Below are positions 17,833 through 27,354 of a stretch of DNA of 64,000 bases, in pieces. The DNA is from Nostoc sp. FACHB-892 (GTDB lineage Bacteria; Cyanobacteriota; Cyanobacteriia; Cyanobacteriales; Nostocaceae), in assembly GCF_014698795.1 (NCBI RefSeq), contig NZ_JACJTR010000004.1:124001-188000 (forward strand), given 5' to 3'. A program made the position numbers and the translations under genes. Every line of letters begins with the position of its first letter. The first letter of the stretch is position 1. The notes under the pieces are model-generated. The model worked only from the letters and a program-made list of their open reading frames with translations, made no database searches and had not been told where the DNA came from.

Positions 17833-18699
17833 GTGTATTCATCTTCGATTTTTGATCCGAATCTTGACGATTTTTCGGCTCTTGAACCCCAACGTGCCCC
17901 AATTGGCATCTTTGATAGTGGTGTGGGTGGACTGACGGTACTGCGACAAGTATATCGGCAACTCCCCAATGAATCAATTGTTTACTTTGGGGATACAGCT
18001 CGACTTCCTTACGGAATTCGTTCACAAGCAGAAATTTTACAATTTACGCGTGAAATTATTACCTGGCTACAACAGCAGCAGGTAAAAATGGTAATTATGG
18101 CTTGCAACACCAGTTCTGCCCTAGCCCTAGAAACCGTGCGTCAAGAATTCAACATACCCATTTTGGGAGTAATTCTACCGGGTGCAAAAGCTGCGGTGCA
18201 GCAAGGAAAACGCATTGGTGTAATTGCTACTCCAGCTACGGCGAAAAGTAATGCTTATAAGCACGCCATAATTGAAATTGCTCCTGATGTCCAAGTGTGG
18301 CAAGTTGGATGTCCTGAGTTTGTGCCACTCATCGAGCAAAATCGGATTTATGACCCTTACACTGCTGAAGTTGCACGAGCCTATTTAGAGCCATTACTAG
18401 AGCAGGAAATTGACACCTTAGTTCATGGCTGTACCCATTATCCCCACCTTACACCAGTATTGCGATCGCTCCTCCCCGCTCAAGTCCAACTGGTTGACCC
18501 AGCTGTTCATGTCGTAGCAGCTTGTGCCCAAGAGTTAGATTTACTAGGCTTAAAAAATACCTACCTACCACTGCCAACTCGCTTTGCCGTTAGCGGTTGT
18601 CCACAACAGTTCTCCCAGTCAGGAGTGCAGTGGCTGGGCTATACCCCAATGGTTGAAGAGGTTTGCTTCACTGATACTGCTATTTCCCAACTCCAATAA
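17833..18699 (+). CDS. murI: Glutamate racemase MurI
   Basis: A 288-residue Asp/Glu racemase supplying D-glutamate for peptidoglycan. The motifs IGIFDSGVGGLTV (residues 23-35) and IVYFGDTARLPYG are typical. The two catalytic cysteines sit in VIMACNTSSA (about residue 92) and LVHGCTHYPHL (about 199), acting as the acid-base pair. Start taken as the GTG at 17833, with no strong Shine-Dalgarno. The placement after two wall hydrolases forms a peptidoglycan cluster. Confidence 0.95.
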   Translation: MYSSSIFDPNLDDFSALEPQRAPIGIFDSGVGGLTVLRQVYRQLPNESIVYFGDTARLPYGIRSQAEILQFTREIITWLQQQQVKMVIMACNTSSALALETVRQEFNIPILGVILPGAKAAVQQGKRIGVIATPATAKSNAYKHAIIEIAPDVQVWQVGCPEFVPLIEQNRIYDPYTAEVARAYLEPLLEQEIDTLVHGCTHYPHLTPVLRSLLPAQVQLVDPAVHVVAACAQELDLLGLKNTYLPLPTRFAVSGCPQQFSQSGVQWLGYTPMVEEVCFTDTAISQLQ

Positions 18700-18747
18700 A
18701 ACTAATTTGTTCTTAGTCATTGGTCATTTACAAATGCCCAATGCCTA

Positions 18748-18939
18748 TTAACTATTAACTACTTCAGTTACCTTTGTCCTTACTGGTATCTCCTGCTTGT
18801 GTTTTCCTTCGGCAGATGGAGGTATTGTCGGAACAGTCTTTGTACCTGTTCGTTTCGCCAGTGCTAATAATAGGTAAACTGTGAATAAATATCCAGACGC
18901 TAAAATAAAAATCATCATCGGTATACTTCCGTAAATCAT
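18748..18939 (-). CDS. Small single-span membrane protein, unknown
   Basis: A 63-residue ORF. Residues 6-28 (IPMMIFILASGYLFTVYLLL) form one membrane helix; the rest is polar with KRTGTKTVPTIPPSAEG. It is convergent with murI. The helix-plus-basic-tail layout and an uninterrupted frame suggest a real small gene, and I recall a small minus-strand gene at this place in Nostoc 7120, but no function is known. A Met at residue 8 is an alternative start; the ribosome binding site is weak. Confidence 0.55.
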   Translation of the reverse strand: MIYGSIPMMIFILASGYLFTVYLLLALAKRTGTKTVPTIPPSAEGKHKQEIPVRTKVTEVVNS

Positions 18940-19886
18940 TGTTCTACCAGCACCGTTTCAAACGAATATAAAATTCCATAAAATTAGTAAAACCTCAGCT
19001 AACCAAGTACATTCTTGATTGCTGTAGTTTTCTATGGTAAAATTACCTATAGAGATTTCATATCTCTACGGTTAAAGAATTTATTGTCTAATGGGCTTCT
19101 TGCAGACCATAGATCCCACAGCAGTTAAATTGCCGTTTAACAATCTAAAACTACGGTTCTCAGCGATCCACTTGATCTGCGTTATTTTTGTTAACACTGC
19201 TATGAAAAGAGCAATGCTTGCGCTTAACATACGCTGAAGACGTGTAGCGACTTCCCATAGGGATATCGCATAGCTCCAAATCAGGAGTTTTGCATATCGT
19301 AATAAAAATCAAAGGAATTATTCCCTTAATCTCAACTACGACTAATTATTTTAGACTTACATCACCGACACAGTAATATCACTTAGTAAGTGACTTACTT
19401 TTGGGGTGTGACTATCTGAAAAATTTATAATTCCTATATTTTAGCGTAACACAACAACCCTGAATTTGAAGCCCATTCGACTACTAAATTTCAATTTTTT
19501 TGAATAGCTACACTTCAGTCCTGAAGAAATTTAATCTTACCTAATTGATAAATGTTTAAATAGCATCCATTTTGTCAATAAGCAATATTACTCAATTCTT
19601 CTTTCATGTTGTAGCGATAAATGTGTACTAGGAAACTACTTAATATAATTACAACAGATATTTATTTTAATATACTGAGGATTCATGTTTTAAGTTAGTT
19701 TAAAACCCGACTTACCAAAAAATAAGCAATTATGCTTATTGACAAACGTGCTACTAACTTTAATTATCACCGATATACTCATGAAAATGGGATTACCTTA
19801 TGAAAACTTTGCGCTGGCACAGGGTTATCTTAAAATGAGTGTAGGATATGTAAACTTTCGTAACCTAAGTCAGAGTCCGCCCATCC
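18940..19886. other. Long spacer upstream of sds
   Basis: About 950 bp with no supported gene. Two small hairpins occur near 19033-19069 (CTATGGTAA with TTACCTATAG, then TAGAGAT with ATCTCTA). A GC-rich dispersed-repeat fragment lies at about 19231-19280. The remainder is AT-rich and could hold a long 5' UTR or a small RNA, but nothing recognisable. Confidence 0.4.
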
Positions 19887-20858
19887 ATGACCCCAGCCAC
19901 CTCCCTGTTTACCCCTGTGGAAGCAGACCTGCGACTACTAGCAGATAACCTAAAACAGCTAGTTGGAAATCGCCACCCCATTTTGTTTGCAGCAGCCGAA
20001 CATTTATTCGGAGCTGGGGGAAAGCGTATCAGACCAGCAATTGTCCTGCTAATATCGCGGGCAACAATGTTAGATCAAGAGATTACACCGCGTCATCGCC
20101 GCCTAGCTGAGATTACAGAAATGATTCATACAGCAAGCTTGGTACATGACGATGTGGTAGATGAATCAGATGTGCGGCGAGGCGTCCCTACCGTTCATAG
20201 TTTGTTCGGTAATCGCATTGCCATATTAGCAGGAGATTTTCTTTTTGCTCAATCATCCTGGTATTTAGCAAACTTGGACAACTTGGAGGTGGTGAAACTC
20301 CTCTCAGAAGTCATTATGGATCTGGCTACTGGGGAGATCCAGCAGGGATTGAATCGTTTTGAAGCTGGTATCTCTATTGAAACTTATCTCCAGAAGAGTT
20401 ATTACAAAACAGCTTCATTAATCGCCAACAGTTCTAAAGCTGCCGGGTTACTCAGTGAAGTCTCGCGAGAAACTGTTGAGCATCTGTATAGCTACGGTCG
20501 TCATTTTGGTATAGCATTTCAAATTGTTGACGACATTCTAGATTTCACCAGTACAACAGATACCTTGGGTAAACCAGTGGGGTCGGATCTGAAAAGTGGA
20601 AATCTGACTGCACCTGTTTTATTTGCTTTAGCAGAAAAACCATCCTTGGAAGTGCTAATTGAGCGAGAGTTTGCTCAATCAGGTGATTTAGAGCAAGCAC
20701 TAGCACTAATTCAAGATAGTCAAGGTATACAGCAAGCGCGAGAGTTAGCTGCTCACCATGCTAAGTTAGCAATTGAACATCTTGCAGTTCTCCCACCCTC
20801 AGAATCTCACCAAGCCTTGATTAACATAGCTGAGTACACACTGAGTCGCCTCTACTAA
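19887..20858 (+). CDS. sds: Solanesyl diphosphate synthase (trans-prenyl transferase)
   Basis: A 323-residue all-trans polyprenyl diphosphate synthase. It has both Asp-rich motifs: HDDVVDES (about residue 88, first) and VDDILDF (about 214, second), plus GGKRIRPA at about 46-53 for isopentenyl diphosphate binding and KTASLI. The length and sequence match the cyanobacterial solanesyl (C45) synthase that makes the plastoquinone side chain, rather than geranylgeranyl synthase, but chain length cannot be read with certainty. The UbiD decarboxylase at 39511 could act in the same quinone pathway. Confidence 0.88.
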   Translation: MTPATSLFTPVEADLRLLADNLKQLVGNRHPILFAAAEHLFGAGGKRIRPAIVLLISRATMLDQEITPRHRRLAEITEMIHTASLVHDDVVDESDVRRGVPTVHSLFGNRIAILAGDFLFAQSSWYLANLDNLEVVKLLSEVIMDLATGEIQQGLNRFEAGISIETYLQKSYYKTASLIANSSKAAGLLSEVSRETVEHLYSYGRHFGIAFQIVDDILDFTSTTDTLGKPVGSDLKSGNLTAPVLFALAEKPSLEVLIEREFAQSGDLEQALALIQDSQGIQQARELAAHHAKLAIEHLAVLPPSESHQALINIAEYTLSRLY

Positions 20859-21116
20859 ATCATTTACTAGCTAACAGGTAAAAAACAGGATTTTAGACCG
20901 CAAGCGAAACCTCACAACTGTTCTTAGGTAGAGAAATTTTGCTCAATAATCAGCTAATTTTTGAAAAATGTTCACTGATAACTGTTTGTTAATCAATTTT
21001 AGATTAGGCGGAAAATTAAGCCGATCGCTTGCTTTTTTAAAGAACCAAAAGAGTAGTGACTGGCATTAATTTCTTTTCATCAAAAACTTTTTCAAACAAA
21101 TTTGAGATTTAAAATT

Positions 21117-21154
21117 TTGGATGTGGGATTGTATCTAAAAAATCCCACATCCAA
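21117..21154. terminator. Bidirectional hairpin terminator between sds and the next gene
   Basis: A 14-bp perfect stem (TTGGATGTGGGATT at 21117-21130, AATCCCACATCCAA at 21141-21154) with a 10-base loop. On the plus strand it is followed by GTTTTTTCT, a good intrinsic-terminator tail for sds. On the minus strand it lies directly after the stop codon of the 21162 gene and is followed by AATTTTAAAT. Convergent genes share it. Confidence 0.75.
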
Positions 21155-21161
21155 GTTTTTT

Positions 21162-21635
21162 CTATGCAATATCAGGGGGTATCTGTTTAAGCGATCGCTG
21201 TTGTCGCAACTGTTTCTGCATAAGTTTCTCTAGATCAGTTCGTCGAATTTCAACGGTATGAGTGGTCTTACCCGGCGTCTCCAAAAAAACGATACTATCT
21301 ACGGGTTCCAATGCCACCAGTTGGAACAAAATATGGGTGACAGGAATAATTTTAGCTAGCATTTGAGGGTCAAGCCCAGCAGGGGAAATTAGAGAGACAT
21401 CCTGTATGGTAGGAAAAGCGTAAATCACACGCTTTTCTAATCCTGGATTAGCACGATTGCTCAATGTAGTTAAAACCCAGCTTGACTCTGAATTTTGAAG
21501 AATATAGTACTGGGAGTAACGTAATTTTTGAGCGATCGCTCTAAGGGCAGGAGCAATTGCTGCAATCAGATTTGGTGTTATACCATCGCGGGGTGCATTG
21601 TCAATCAGCAATTGAATTTGTACTTCTAAATCCAT
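21162..21635 (-). CDS. Conserved cyanobacterial protein of unknown function
   Basis: About 157 residues from the ATG at 21635 (MDLEVQIQLLIDNAP); the frame extends 13 residues further to 21674 without a better start. Soluble mixed alpha/beta, with no membrane segment and no catalytic motif that I recognise. A basic C-terminus (LEKLMQKQLRQQRSLKQ) ends the protein. It stands divergent from hetZ, so their promoters share the 200 bp to 21836, and part of any long hetZ leader would run antisense to this gene. Confidence 0.65.
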   Translation of the reverse strand: MDLEVQIQLLIDNAPRDGITPNLIAAIAPALRAIAQKLRYSQYYILQNSESSWVLTTLSNRANPGLEKRVIYAFPTIQDVSLISPAGLDPQMLAKIIPVTHILFQLVALEPVDSIVFLETPGKTTHTVEIRRTDLEKLMQKQLRQQRSLKQIPPDIA

Positions 21636-21835
21636 AATGACTTGTATACGGCTCCTGGGTAATGGCAATAACATCTATCAAAGTGTGAACAATCCCATCC
21701 AAGTTGGGAATAATAAAATCAGCCACATCCTCAATGTTGGATTGGTCTGCGTTTAGCTTATACGTAAAACTGAAGCCAATACCCACGTCGTACAGGTTGT
21801 ATTTAAATACTTAGGGTCTTTTGAAAACCGAGACT

Positions 21836-23041
21836 ATGAATTCAGCCGCAACCGCAACTATTCCATCTGCAAATATTCTGGGAGAAAATTCTAAAGGCGT
21901 GGAGGTGATCTTTCAACTCCTATCCAGGGAGTTTCAACAATCAACCAAAGCTTCGGAACAGAATTGCCATGATGTAGCAACACGTATTACTACCGAAGTA
22001 TATCGGATTTGCCATGAAAGCAAACGTATCCAAGCTTCTGGAACTGTAGAAAGCTCGGCGATGGCCTTGGCTCGGCATCGGCTACAACAGTGTCTCAGGT
22101 ACTATCAGTTGGGTTCAAATCGGGGTAGGGTAGAATTACACAGCACTCTGAGTGCAATTATTTATCGATACATCAATCCTCCTCAGAAGCAATTGAGTTA
22201 TCAAGGGCGACTGACTATAATTGAAGATTTCTTACAAAGTTTTTATCTAGAAGCATTAAACGCTTTCCGCCGAGAAAATCAACTCGGTGCTACTTACCGC
22301 CCTCAGACACTTCTAGAATTGTCCGAGTACATGGCATTTACCGAGCGCTACGGCAAGCGACGCATTCCTTTACCAGGCCGTCAGCAGCAACTAATTATCT
22401 TGCGGGCACAAACTTTTTCTCAACAGCAGCCCCCAGAAACCAGCGTAGATATAGAACAAGCCGCAGAAGGCAGTAATGGAGAAGCCGATGGTTCTTGGGA
22501 AGAACCAGCAGTGCATCAATTGCGCTCCACAATGGCAACGCAAGCCGAACCCGAAGCTGAAGAAGATACCTTGCGCTCCGTTGTGGTTACAGAATTAATG
22601 AATTATCTCGAAGAACGGCAACAATCTGACTGTGCTGATTACTTTTCCCTCCGCCTCCAGGATCTATCGGCACAGGAAATTGAGTCGATTTTAGGTTTAA
22701 CCCCTCGTCAGAGAGATTATTTACAGCAGCGCTTCAAGTATCATTTAATTCGGTTTGCTTTATTACATCGTTGGGAATTGGTTCACGAGTGGCTGGAAGC
22801 CTCTTTGCACACCAATTTGGGTTTAACTCCCCAGCAATGGCAAGTATATACAGCACAGCTGGACACTAAGCAACGGTCTTTACTAGAGTTGAAGCAACAA
22901 GGACAAGCCGATGAAAAAATCGCAAAAACTTTAGGGCTGTCAATGGCACAACTTCAAAAACGATGGTTTAAGATTCTTGAGCAAGCTTGGGAAATTCGTA
23001 ACTCATTAGTGTCCGGATCAGGTGCATCTACTCATGAATAG
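21836..23041 (+). CDS. hetZ: Heterocyst differentiation protein HetZ
   Basis: A 401-residue protein beginning MNSAATATIPSAN. The length and the following patU match HetZ, an early regulator of heterocyst differentiation acting with HetR. The C-terminal third has helical segments reminiscent of sigma-type helix-turn-helix units: LSAQEIESILGLTPRQRDYL and a second unit GQADEKIAKTLGLSMAQLQKRW. The middle carries an acidic linker (about 210-245). A TTG at 21821 is in frame, but the ATG at 21836 gives the expected length. The stop overlaps the patU start (ATGAATAG). Recognition is from memory of the family, not from a search. Confidence 0.85.
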   Translation: MNSAATATIPSANILGENSKGVEVIFQLLSREFQQSTKASEQNCHDVATRITTEVYRICHESKRIQASGTVESSAMALARHRLQQCLRYYQLGSNRGRVELHSTLSAIIYRYINPPQKQLSYQGRLTIIEDFLQSFYLEALNAFRRENQLGATYRPQTLLELSEYMAFTERYGKRRIPLPGRQQQLIILRAQTFSQQQPPETSVDIEQAAEGSNGEADGSWEEPAVHQLRSTMATQAEPEAEEDTLRSVVVTELMNYLEERQQSDCADYFSLRLQDLSAQEIESILGLTPRQRDYLQQRFKYHLIRFALLHRWELVHEWLEASLHTNLGLTPQQWQVYTAQLDTKQRSLLELKQQGQADEKIAKTLGLSMAQLQKRWFKILEQAWEIRNSLVSGSGASTHE

Positions 23042-24011
23042 TGACTCAGAATCCTTACAATCTCAGTGTCTCGGTTGGTTATTGACAGATCATGTCAAAA
23101 ATACCGAGCAATCTGTAGAATGTGAGGAAAATGACGGGGTAAAAAACCTCCACAATGAAGCCACTGCTTCAAAAAGCAGTGAGCCAAAATTGGGAGGAAC
23201 GCCCCAGACCTTTAAATTGGGAGAAATTCCTACTGTGCAAGATCGTTTCCAAGCCGTCCTTAAGCGTCGGTTACAAATCCAAGTCCAAGAACACCCACCC
23301 TTATTTCCTTGGGAAACACAATTAATCGACTATCCCGATTTTGTTGACGAGCCGTCAATGACGCTCGTTCCTAGCTGGGGGTGGATGGTACAACAGTCGA
23401 AGCTGAATCTGCCACGTGCTTTACCAGAGAGAGTTTTTCAGCAATTGCTGGAAAAATGTCAAGCGATGGTGACATCTTCCGTGCCTCTGGGAGCAAAATT
23501 AGTTCAAGTGGTGGAAAACTTTTTCCCTAACGAGTCTCAAGCACTAAACGATATAGCTGGATTGGTGCTAAGAAGTACCTATCGGTCTGTAAGTACTCTG
23601 GAGACAATTCCCAATATTCAGAGCGATTATTCAGATTTACAACCGCGTCAACAAATGGCTTTGTCGTTGCTAGCAGCTAAACAACTGCTGGAAAATTTGA
23701 CTCTACCACTTTCAGCAACCAGTCCAGTGGTAGAAAGACAATGGCTAACCACTGTCGGTAATTTAGACATCAGAGTAGAGTATCAGTCTGTAGGTAAACT
23801 TACAAAGTTGCTTGTTCAGGCTGAGTTACCTGTTAAAGGAACTTTGGCACTTCGGGGAAGTGGCACCTTAGCAATGGCAACATCTTCGACTTCGGGATAC
23901 TTAAGTGTGGAGTTAGACTGCGAACAACTTTGCCCAACTTATACCCTGGAAGTTGAGTTTCCAGAAATAGACCAACAGCCGCTTTTATTTGTCATTAATC
24001 TGACTATGTAA
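23034..24011 (+). CDS. patU: Heterocyst pattern-formation protein PatU, unsplit
   Basis: A 325-residue protein starting at the ATG at 23034 inside the last codons of hetZ (8-bp overlap), implying translational coupling. Soluble, with a variable polar N-terminal third (about 1-70) and a longer conserved C-terminal part (from IPTVQDRFQAVLKRRLQIQ) that ends in beta-rich sequence. In Nostoc sp. PCC 7120 this gene is divided into patU5 and patU3; here it is a single open frame, as in N. punctiforme. It works with HetZ in timing and spacing of heterocysts; the biochemical activity is unknown to me. Confidence 0.8.
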   Translation: MNSDSESLQSQCLGWLLTDHVKNTEQSVECEENDGVKNLHNEATASKSSEPKLGGTPQTFKLGEIPTVQDRFQAVLKRRLQIQVQEHPPLFPWETQLIDYPDFVDEPSMTLVPSWGWMVQQSKLNLPRALPERVFQQLLEKCQAMVTSSVPLGAKLVQVVENFFPNESQALNDIAGLVLRSTYRSVSTLETIPNIQSDYSDLQPRQQMALSLLAAKQLLENLTLPLSATSPVVERQWLTTVGNLDIRVEYQSVGKLTKLLVQAELPVKGTLALRGSGTLAMATSSTSGYLSVELDCEQLCPTYTLEVEFPEIDQQPLLFVINLTM

Positions 24012-24447
24012 CCTTAATTGCCACCGCTAGTACGTAATGCTGAATATCTTAAGGTAATCATTGCCTAGCTGTTGCCTTGTGGCTTTTTCGTCCTCTCGAA
24101 CACTATTAGCAACAGGGTGCTTACTTATATCGTTTGCGGAAATTAAGGCGTGGTTATAACTAACCAGTAGGAGTAGACTTACCCTCTACCTCATAATTGA
24201 TTTTTTGTGGGTACTCGTCAGTCCACTCGGTTACTAACCAAGCCTGGAAAACGAGTTAATTTCTTGTGTTGTGCTGATTTCGGCTCGCCTCTATTTTACC
24301 AAGACACCATTTTTCACAACGGATTTATTCGTTTGTGTTGTTTTTTATACAAATTTATGCTCACTCTTGCCGTTACAGGTCGCGGTAACGTCATATCATG
24401 TTTGCTTGATTACTTATTTAACTTGGAAAACCCACCCTTAATCCCTT
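24012..24447. other. Spacer downstream of patU
   Basis: About 436 bp. One open frame of 93 codons (24207-24488) runs into the repeat element and has no family features. No RNA gene recognised. Confidence 0.4.
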
Positions 24448-24645
24448 CCCCTACGGTGTACACACAAGCCTTTGGTAAGGGCATTTAAGATTTATCGTGC
24501 AGTTCCTGAGATACCTCACCCTGGTTTTGCTTGTGCAAAACCTGTCCCTCTCCTTAGTAAGGAGAGGGATGCCCGATAGGACAGGGTGAGGTTTTTGCTT
24601 TTGTTTCGAGTAATTCAAGAACTTATGTGTACATCGTAGTCCTGC
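24448..24645. repeat. Inverted-repeat element, family A, copy 3
   Basis: Left arm CCCCTACGGTGTACACACAAG (24448-24468) and right arm CTTATGTGTACATCGTAG (24622-24639), about 20 bp paired with three mismatches. The interior contains ACCTCACCCTGGTTTTGC and its imperfect complement GGTGAGGTTTTTGC. More diverged than copies 1 and 2. Confidence 0.6.
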
Positions 24646-24832
24646 GGGGAGGGGGGTGGGGTTTATCAGTCACCAGTCAACAGTAAACAGTTATTTTGTA
24701 AAAATAGGCGCTAAACCTTCATAGATACTTAAAGACAGGATAAGAAAGCTTCTTGTAACGGGAATACTTTAAAGTAGGACAAACAGTTTTGTCCTCAGCA
24801 TTGTTTCCGTGGGATTTTCACTTAGACTCGAA

Positions 24833-27133
24833 ATGCTTAACTTATCCAGGATGAATCGGTTTTGGCGTGTCCCTATAGGTAATTTTCCGCAGCGATCGCC
24901 TTTGATAGAAGTGGAAGATTCAATTTCCTTGCGGGTGCTGGTGCTAGCGTTGGTTATTTTGGGAATTGTAGCGACGGATATCGCCGCCGAGACTTCATTC
25001 ACTTTTTGGGCGTTACCCCTAAGTATATTGGGTGCGATTTGGAGCTACTATAGTCGCCGCGATGCCAATGTTGCAGTTAAGTTTTGCATCGCTATCGGAA
25101 TGTTAGTAGCACTGGGTGCTTTCTTTGGGCGGTTAGTGGGAGAGTTGAATGATACGCGGTTGGGTTTGGCAGAGTTATTAATTCAACTCCAGGTGTTGCA
25201 TAGCTTTGATACACCCCGCCGGAAGAATTTGGGCTATTCGATCGTTATAGGACTAATTTTATTGGGTGTGGCAGCAACGTTAAGTCAGACTTTAGCATTT
25301 GCACCTGTGTTGCTGTTATTTTTAGCGATCGCTCTACCAACTTTAGTACTAGATTATCGCTCACGCTTGGGTTTGCAGCCATTAAAAACTCAAAAGGAAA
25401 AATCCAATAAGAAGAATTCCTCAATTCTTAATTTTAAATTTTTAATTCTGACTTTTTTGCTAATTGTCGGGCTGGGACTAGCAATTTTTGCTGTTTTACC
25501 CCGATTCCCTGGCTATCAGTTACGGAATTTTCCTGTAAGTTCTCCTATTCAAGTAAAAAACAGTTTCACTGGACGTAGTATTATAAATCCCGGTTATGTC
25601 CGCCAAGGTAAAGGTGATAATCAAGGCAGTGGTACAGGACAAAATCAAAATGGTCAACCAGGTAAAGTAGATAATAACTTTTATTACGGTTTTAATAGCC
25701 AAATTAACCAAAACCTGCGCGGCGAGATGAAACCTAAAGTTGTGATGCGGGTGCGATCGCAAGCTGAGGGTTTTTGGCGAGTATTAGGATTTGATCGTTA
25801 TACAGGTAAAGGATGGGAAGTCTCGCGTAATGAAGAAGTTACAACCATCAAGCGAGCGCCTTGGTCTTACCAAATTCTCCTGAACCGACCTCTGATTACT
25901 GGTAAAACCCAAGAGATAGTCCAAACTTATACAGTAGTGGCGGATTTGCCTAACCTAATTCCGGCGATGGCTTATCCCAAAGAGATTTACTTTCCGACAC
26001 CGATGATCGCGGTTGATACAGAAAATGGGTTGCGATCGCCTGTGGAATTATCAGAAGGACTCACCTACACAGTAGTGTCTGAAGTGCCATACCGCGATCG
26101 CACCTTATTAGGTAAAGCTTCTACTAATTATCCCAAACTGATTAAGAAGCATTATCTACAAATTCCTCCCGAAATTGCAGAAATTGTCCGGCAACGTACC
26201 GAAGAAATTCTTGCTAACTACAATCGGGAACGAGTCGCAAAGTCTTCTAAAAGCCTAGATTCAACCTATGAACAGACTCTCTACCTAGCTCAATACCTCA
26301 AGCAAAACTACTCCATTCCCCAAAATCCCTTCGATTTGCCTTATTTGGGAGAAAAAGATGACTTAGTAGAAGCTTTTTTATTCAAATATAAAGGTGGTTA
26401 TCCCGACCATTTCTCAACAGTTCTTACGGTAATGCTACGTTCTATTGGTATCCCAGCGCGGTTAGTAGCAGGGTTTAGTCCAGGAGAATTTAATCCATTT
26501 ACAGGGCTATATGTTGTCCGTAATACTGATGCTTATGCGATGACGGAAGTATATTTTCCGAAATATGGCTGGTTTGCCTTTGACCCGATTCCCAATCATC
26601 CCCTCATACCTCCATCAGTAGAAGATATTCAGACTTTTAGCGTGTTGCGCCAGTTATGGCAATGGGTTGCTGGATGGCTACCATCTCCACTGACAGGTTT
26701 ATTGAATAATGTATTTGAGACAATATTTAGGTGGGTAGTTAGAGCGATCGCTTGGTTTTTAGCTTTATTCTCTCAAGGTTGGTTTGGTGTATTAACTGGC
26801 TTAATTTTGACAACTATAGTAGCTTTCTTCGGTTGGCTGGGTTGGGGTCAGTGGCAAGAGTGGCGCAACCGCCGATGGTTAAAGAAATTGCCAGCAATGG
26901 AGAGCCTTTATCAACAAATGTTGCAATGGACAACCCAAAAAGGTTTAGGTAAGCATCCAGCGCAAACACCTTTAGAGTATGCCAGAGGATCGTACCAGCA
27001 TCATGCCCCAGCGACTGCTGAGGTTATAGATGAGATTAGCCAAGCTTATGTTAGTTGGCGTTATGGTGGTCATAGCCCTAACTTGAAGCGACTGCGAGAA
27101 AGATGGCAAGGTTTAAAAAAGACTGCTAAGTAA
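24833..27133 (+). CDS. TgpA-like membrane protein with inactivated transglutaminase domain
   Basis: About 766 residues. Layout: five to six N-terminal helices (DUF3488 part), a large external region with the transglutaminase-like fold, one or two C-terminal helices (about 625-680) and a cytoplasmic DUF4129-like tail (RRWLKKLPAMESLYQQML to RERWQGLKK). In active members the catalytic Cys and His lie in GYCEHF and DAHAW; here these positions read GGYPDHFS and DAYAMTEV, while the Asp region AFDPIP is kept. Both nucleophile and His are therefore absent. The start is uncertain: ATG at 24833 or 24851, or GTG at 24809. Probably binds a wall or protein ligand rather than catalysing cross-linking. Confidence 0.8.
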   Translation: MLNLSRMNRFWRVPIGNFPQRSPLIEVEDSISLRVLVLALVILGIVATDIAAETSFTFWALPLSILGAIWSYYSRRDANVAVKFCIAIGMLVALGAFFGRLVGELNDTRLGLAELLIQLQVLHSFDTPRRKNLGYSIVIGLILLGVAATLSQTLAFAPVLLLFLAIALPTLVLDYRSRLGLQPLKTQKEKSNKKNSSILNFKFLILTFLLIVGLGLAIFAVLPRFPGYQLRNFPVSSPIQVKNSFTGRSIINPGYVRQGKGDNQGSGTGQNQNGQPGKVDNNFYYGFNSQINQNLRGEMKPKVVMRVRSQAEGFWRVLGFDRYTGKGWEVSRNEEVTTIKRAPWSYQILLNRPLITGKTQEIVQTYTVVADLPNLIPAMAYPKEIYFPTPMIAVDTENGLRSPVELSEGLTYTVVSEVPYRDRTLLGKASTNYPKLIKKHYLQIPPEIAEIVRQRTEEILANYNRERVAKSSKSLDSTYEQTLYLAQYLKQNYSIPQNPFDLPYLGEKDDLVEAFLFKYKGGYPDHFSTVLTVMLRSIGIPARLVAGFSPGEFNPFTGLYVVRNTDAYAMTEVYFPKYGWFAFDPIPNHPLIPPSVEDIQTFSVLRQLWQWVAGWLPSPLTGLLNNVFETIFRWVVRAIAWFLALFSQGWFGVLTGLILTTIVAFFGWLGWGQWQEWRNRRWLKKLPAMESLYQQMLQWTTQKGLGKHPAQTPLEYARGSYQHHAPATAEVIDEISQAYVSWRYGGHSPNLKRLRERWQGLKKTAK

Positions 27134-27140
27134 CAATCCC

Positions 27141-27228
27141 GTTCAGTTAAGCTAAGAATCCTTAGTAGAGACGCGAAATTTCGCGTCTCTACTGGTCTAA
27201 AATCAGTACCAAAAAACCTTAACTGACT
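27141..27228. repeat. Inverted-repeat element, family B, copy 1
   Basis: Short ends GTTCAGTTAAG (27141-27151) and CTTAACTGA (27218-27226) flank a perfect 30-bp palindrome at 27164-27193 (arm AGTAGAGACGCGAAA). The palindrome could terminate transcription of the preceding gene, but has no T-run. Ends match the element at 51390-51492. Confidence 0.55.
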
Positions 27229-27354
27229 AACTAACTCAATTAAACTTTTAACCGCACTACTACCAAGAGGGAGTGTTCAAGACGCAAATTCGTCATATTT
27301 TAAAAGCTGCTGTTTATAAGCTTTTAAAATATAATTTTGCTCTTGTACTAAAAA

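Noticed and set aside
19033-19069. Hairpins in the sds upstream spacer as a riboswitch
   Set aside because: Short stems without conserved motif; no known riboswitch class fits.
19739-19948. 69-codon frame overlapping the sds start
   Set aside because: Overlaps sds out of frame and lacks coding character.
21601-21786. 61-codon minus-strand frame overlapping the conserved gene before hetZ
   Set aside because: Overlaps the conserved gene in another frame; its ending is out of register with that family and it covers the hetZ promoter area.
24207-24488. 93-codon plus-strand frame (MGTRQSTRLLTKPG)
   Set aside because: It ends inside a family A repeat element and its composition is not protein-like.
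27164-27193. 30-bp perfect palindrome as an intrinsic terminator
   Set aside because: No T-run follows and the sequence fits a repeat family, so it is listed as part of an element.
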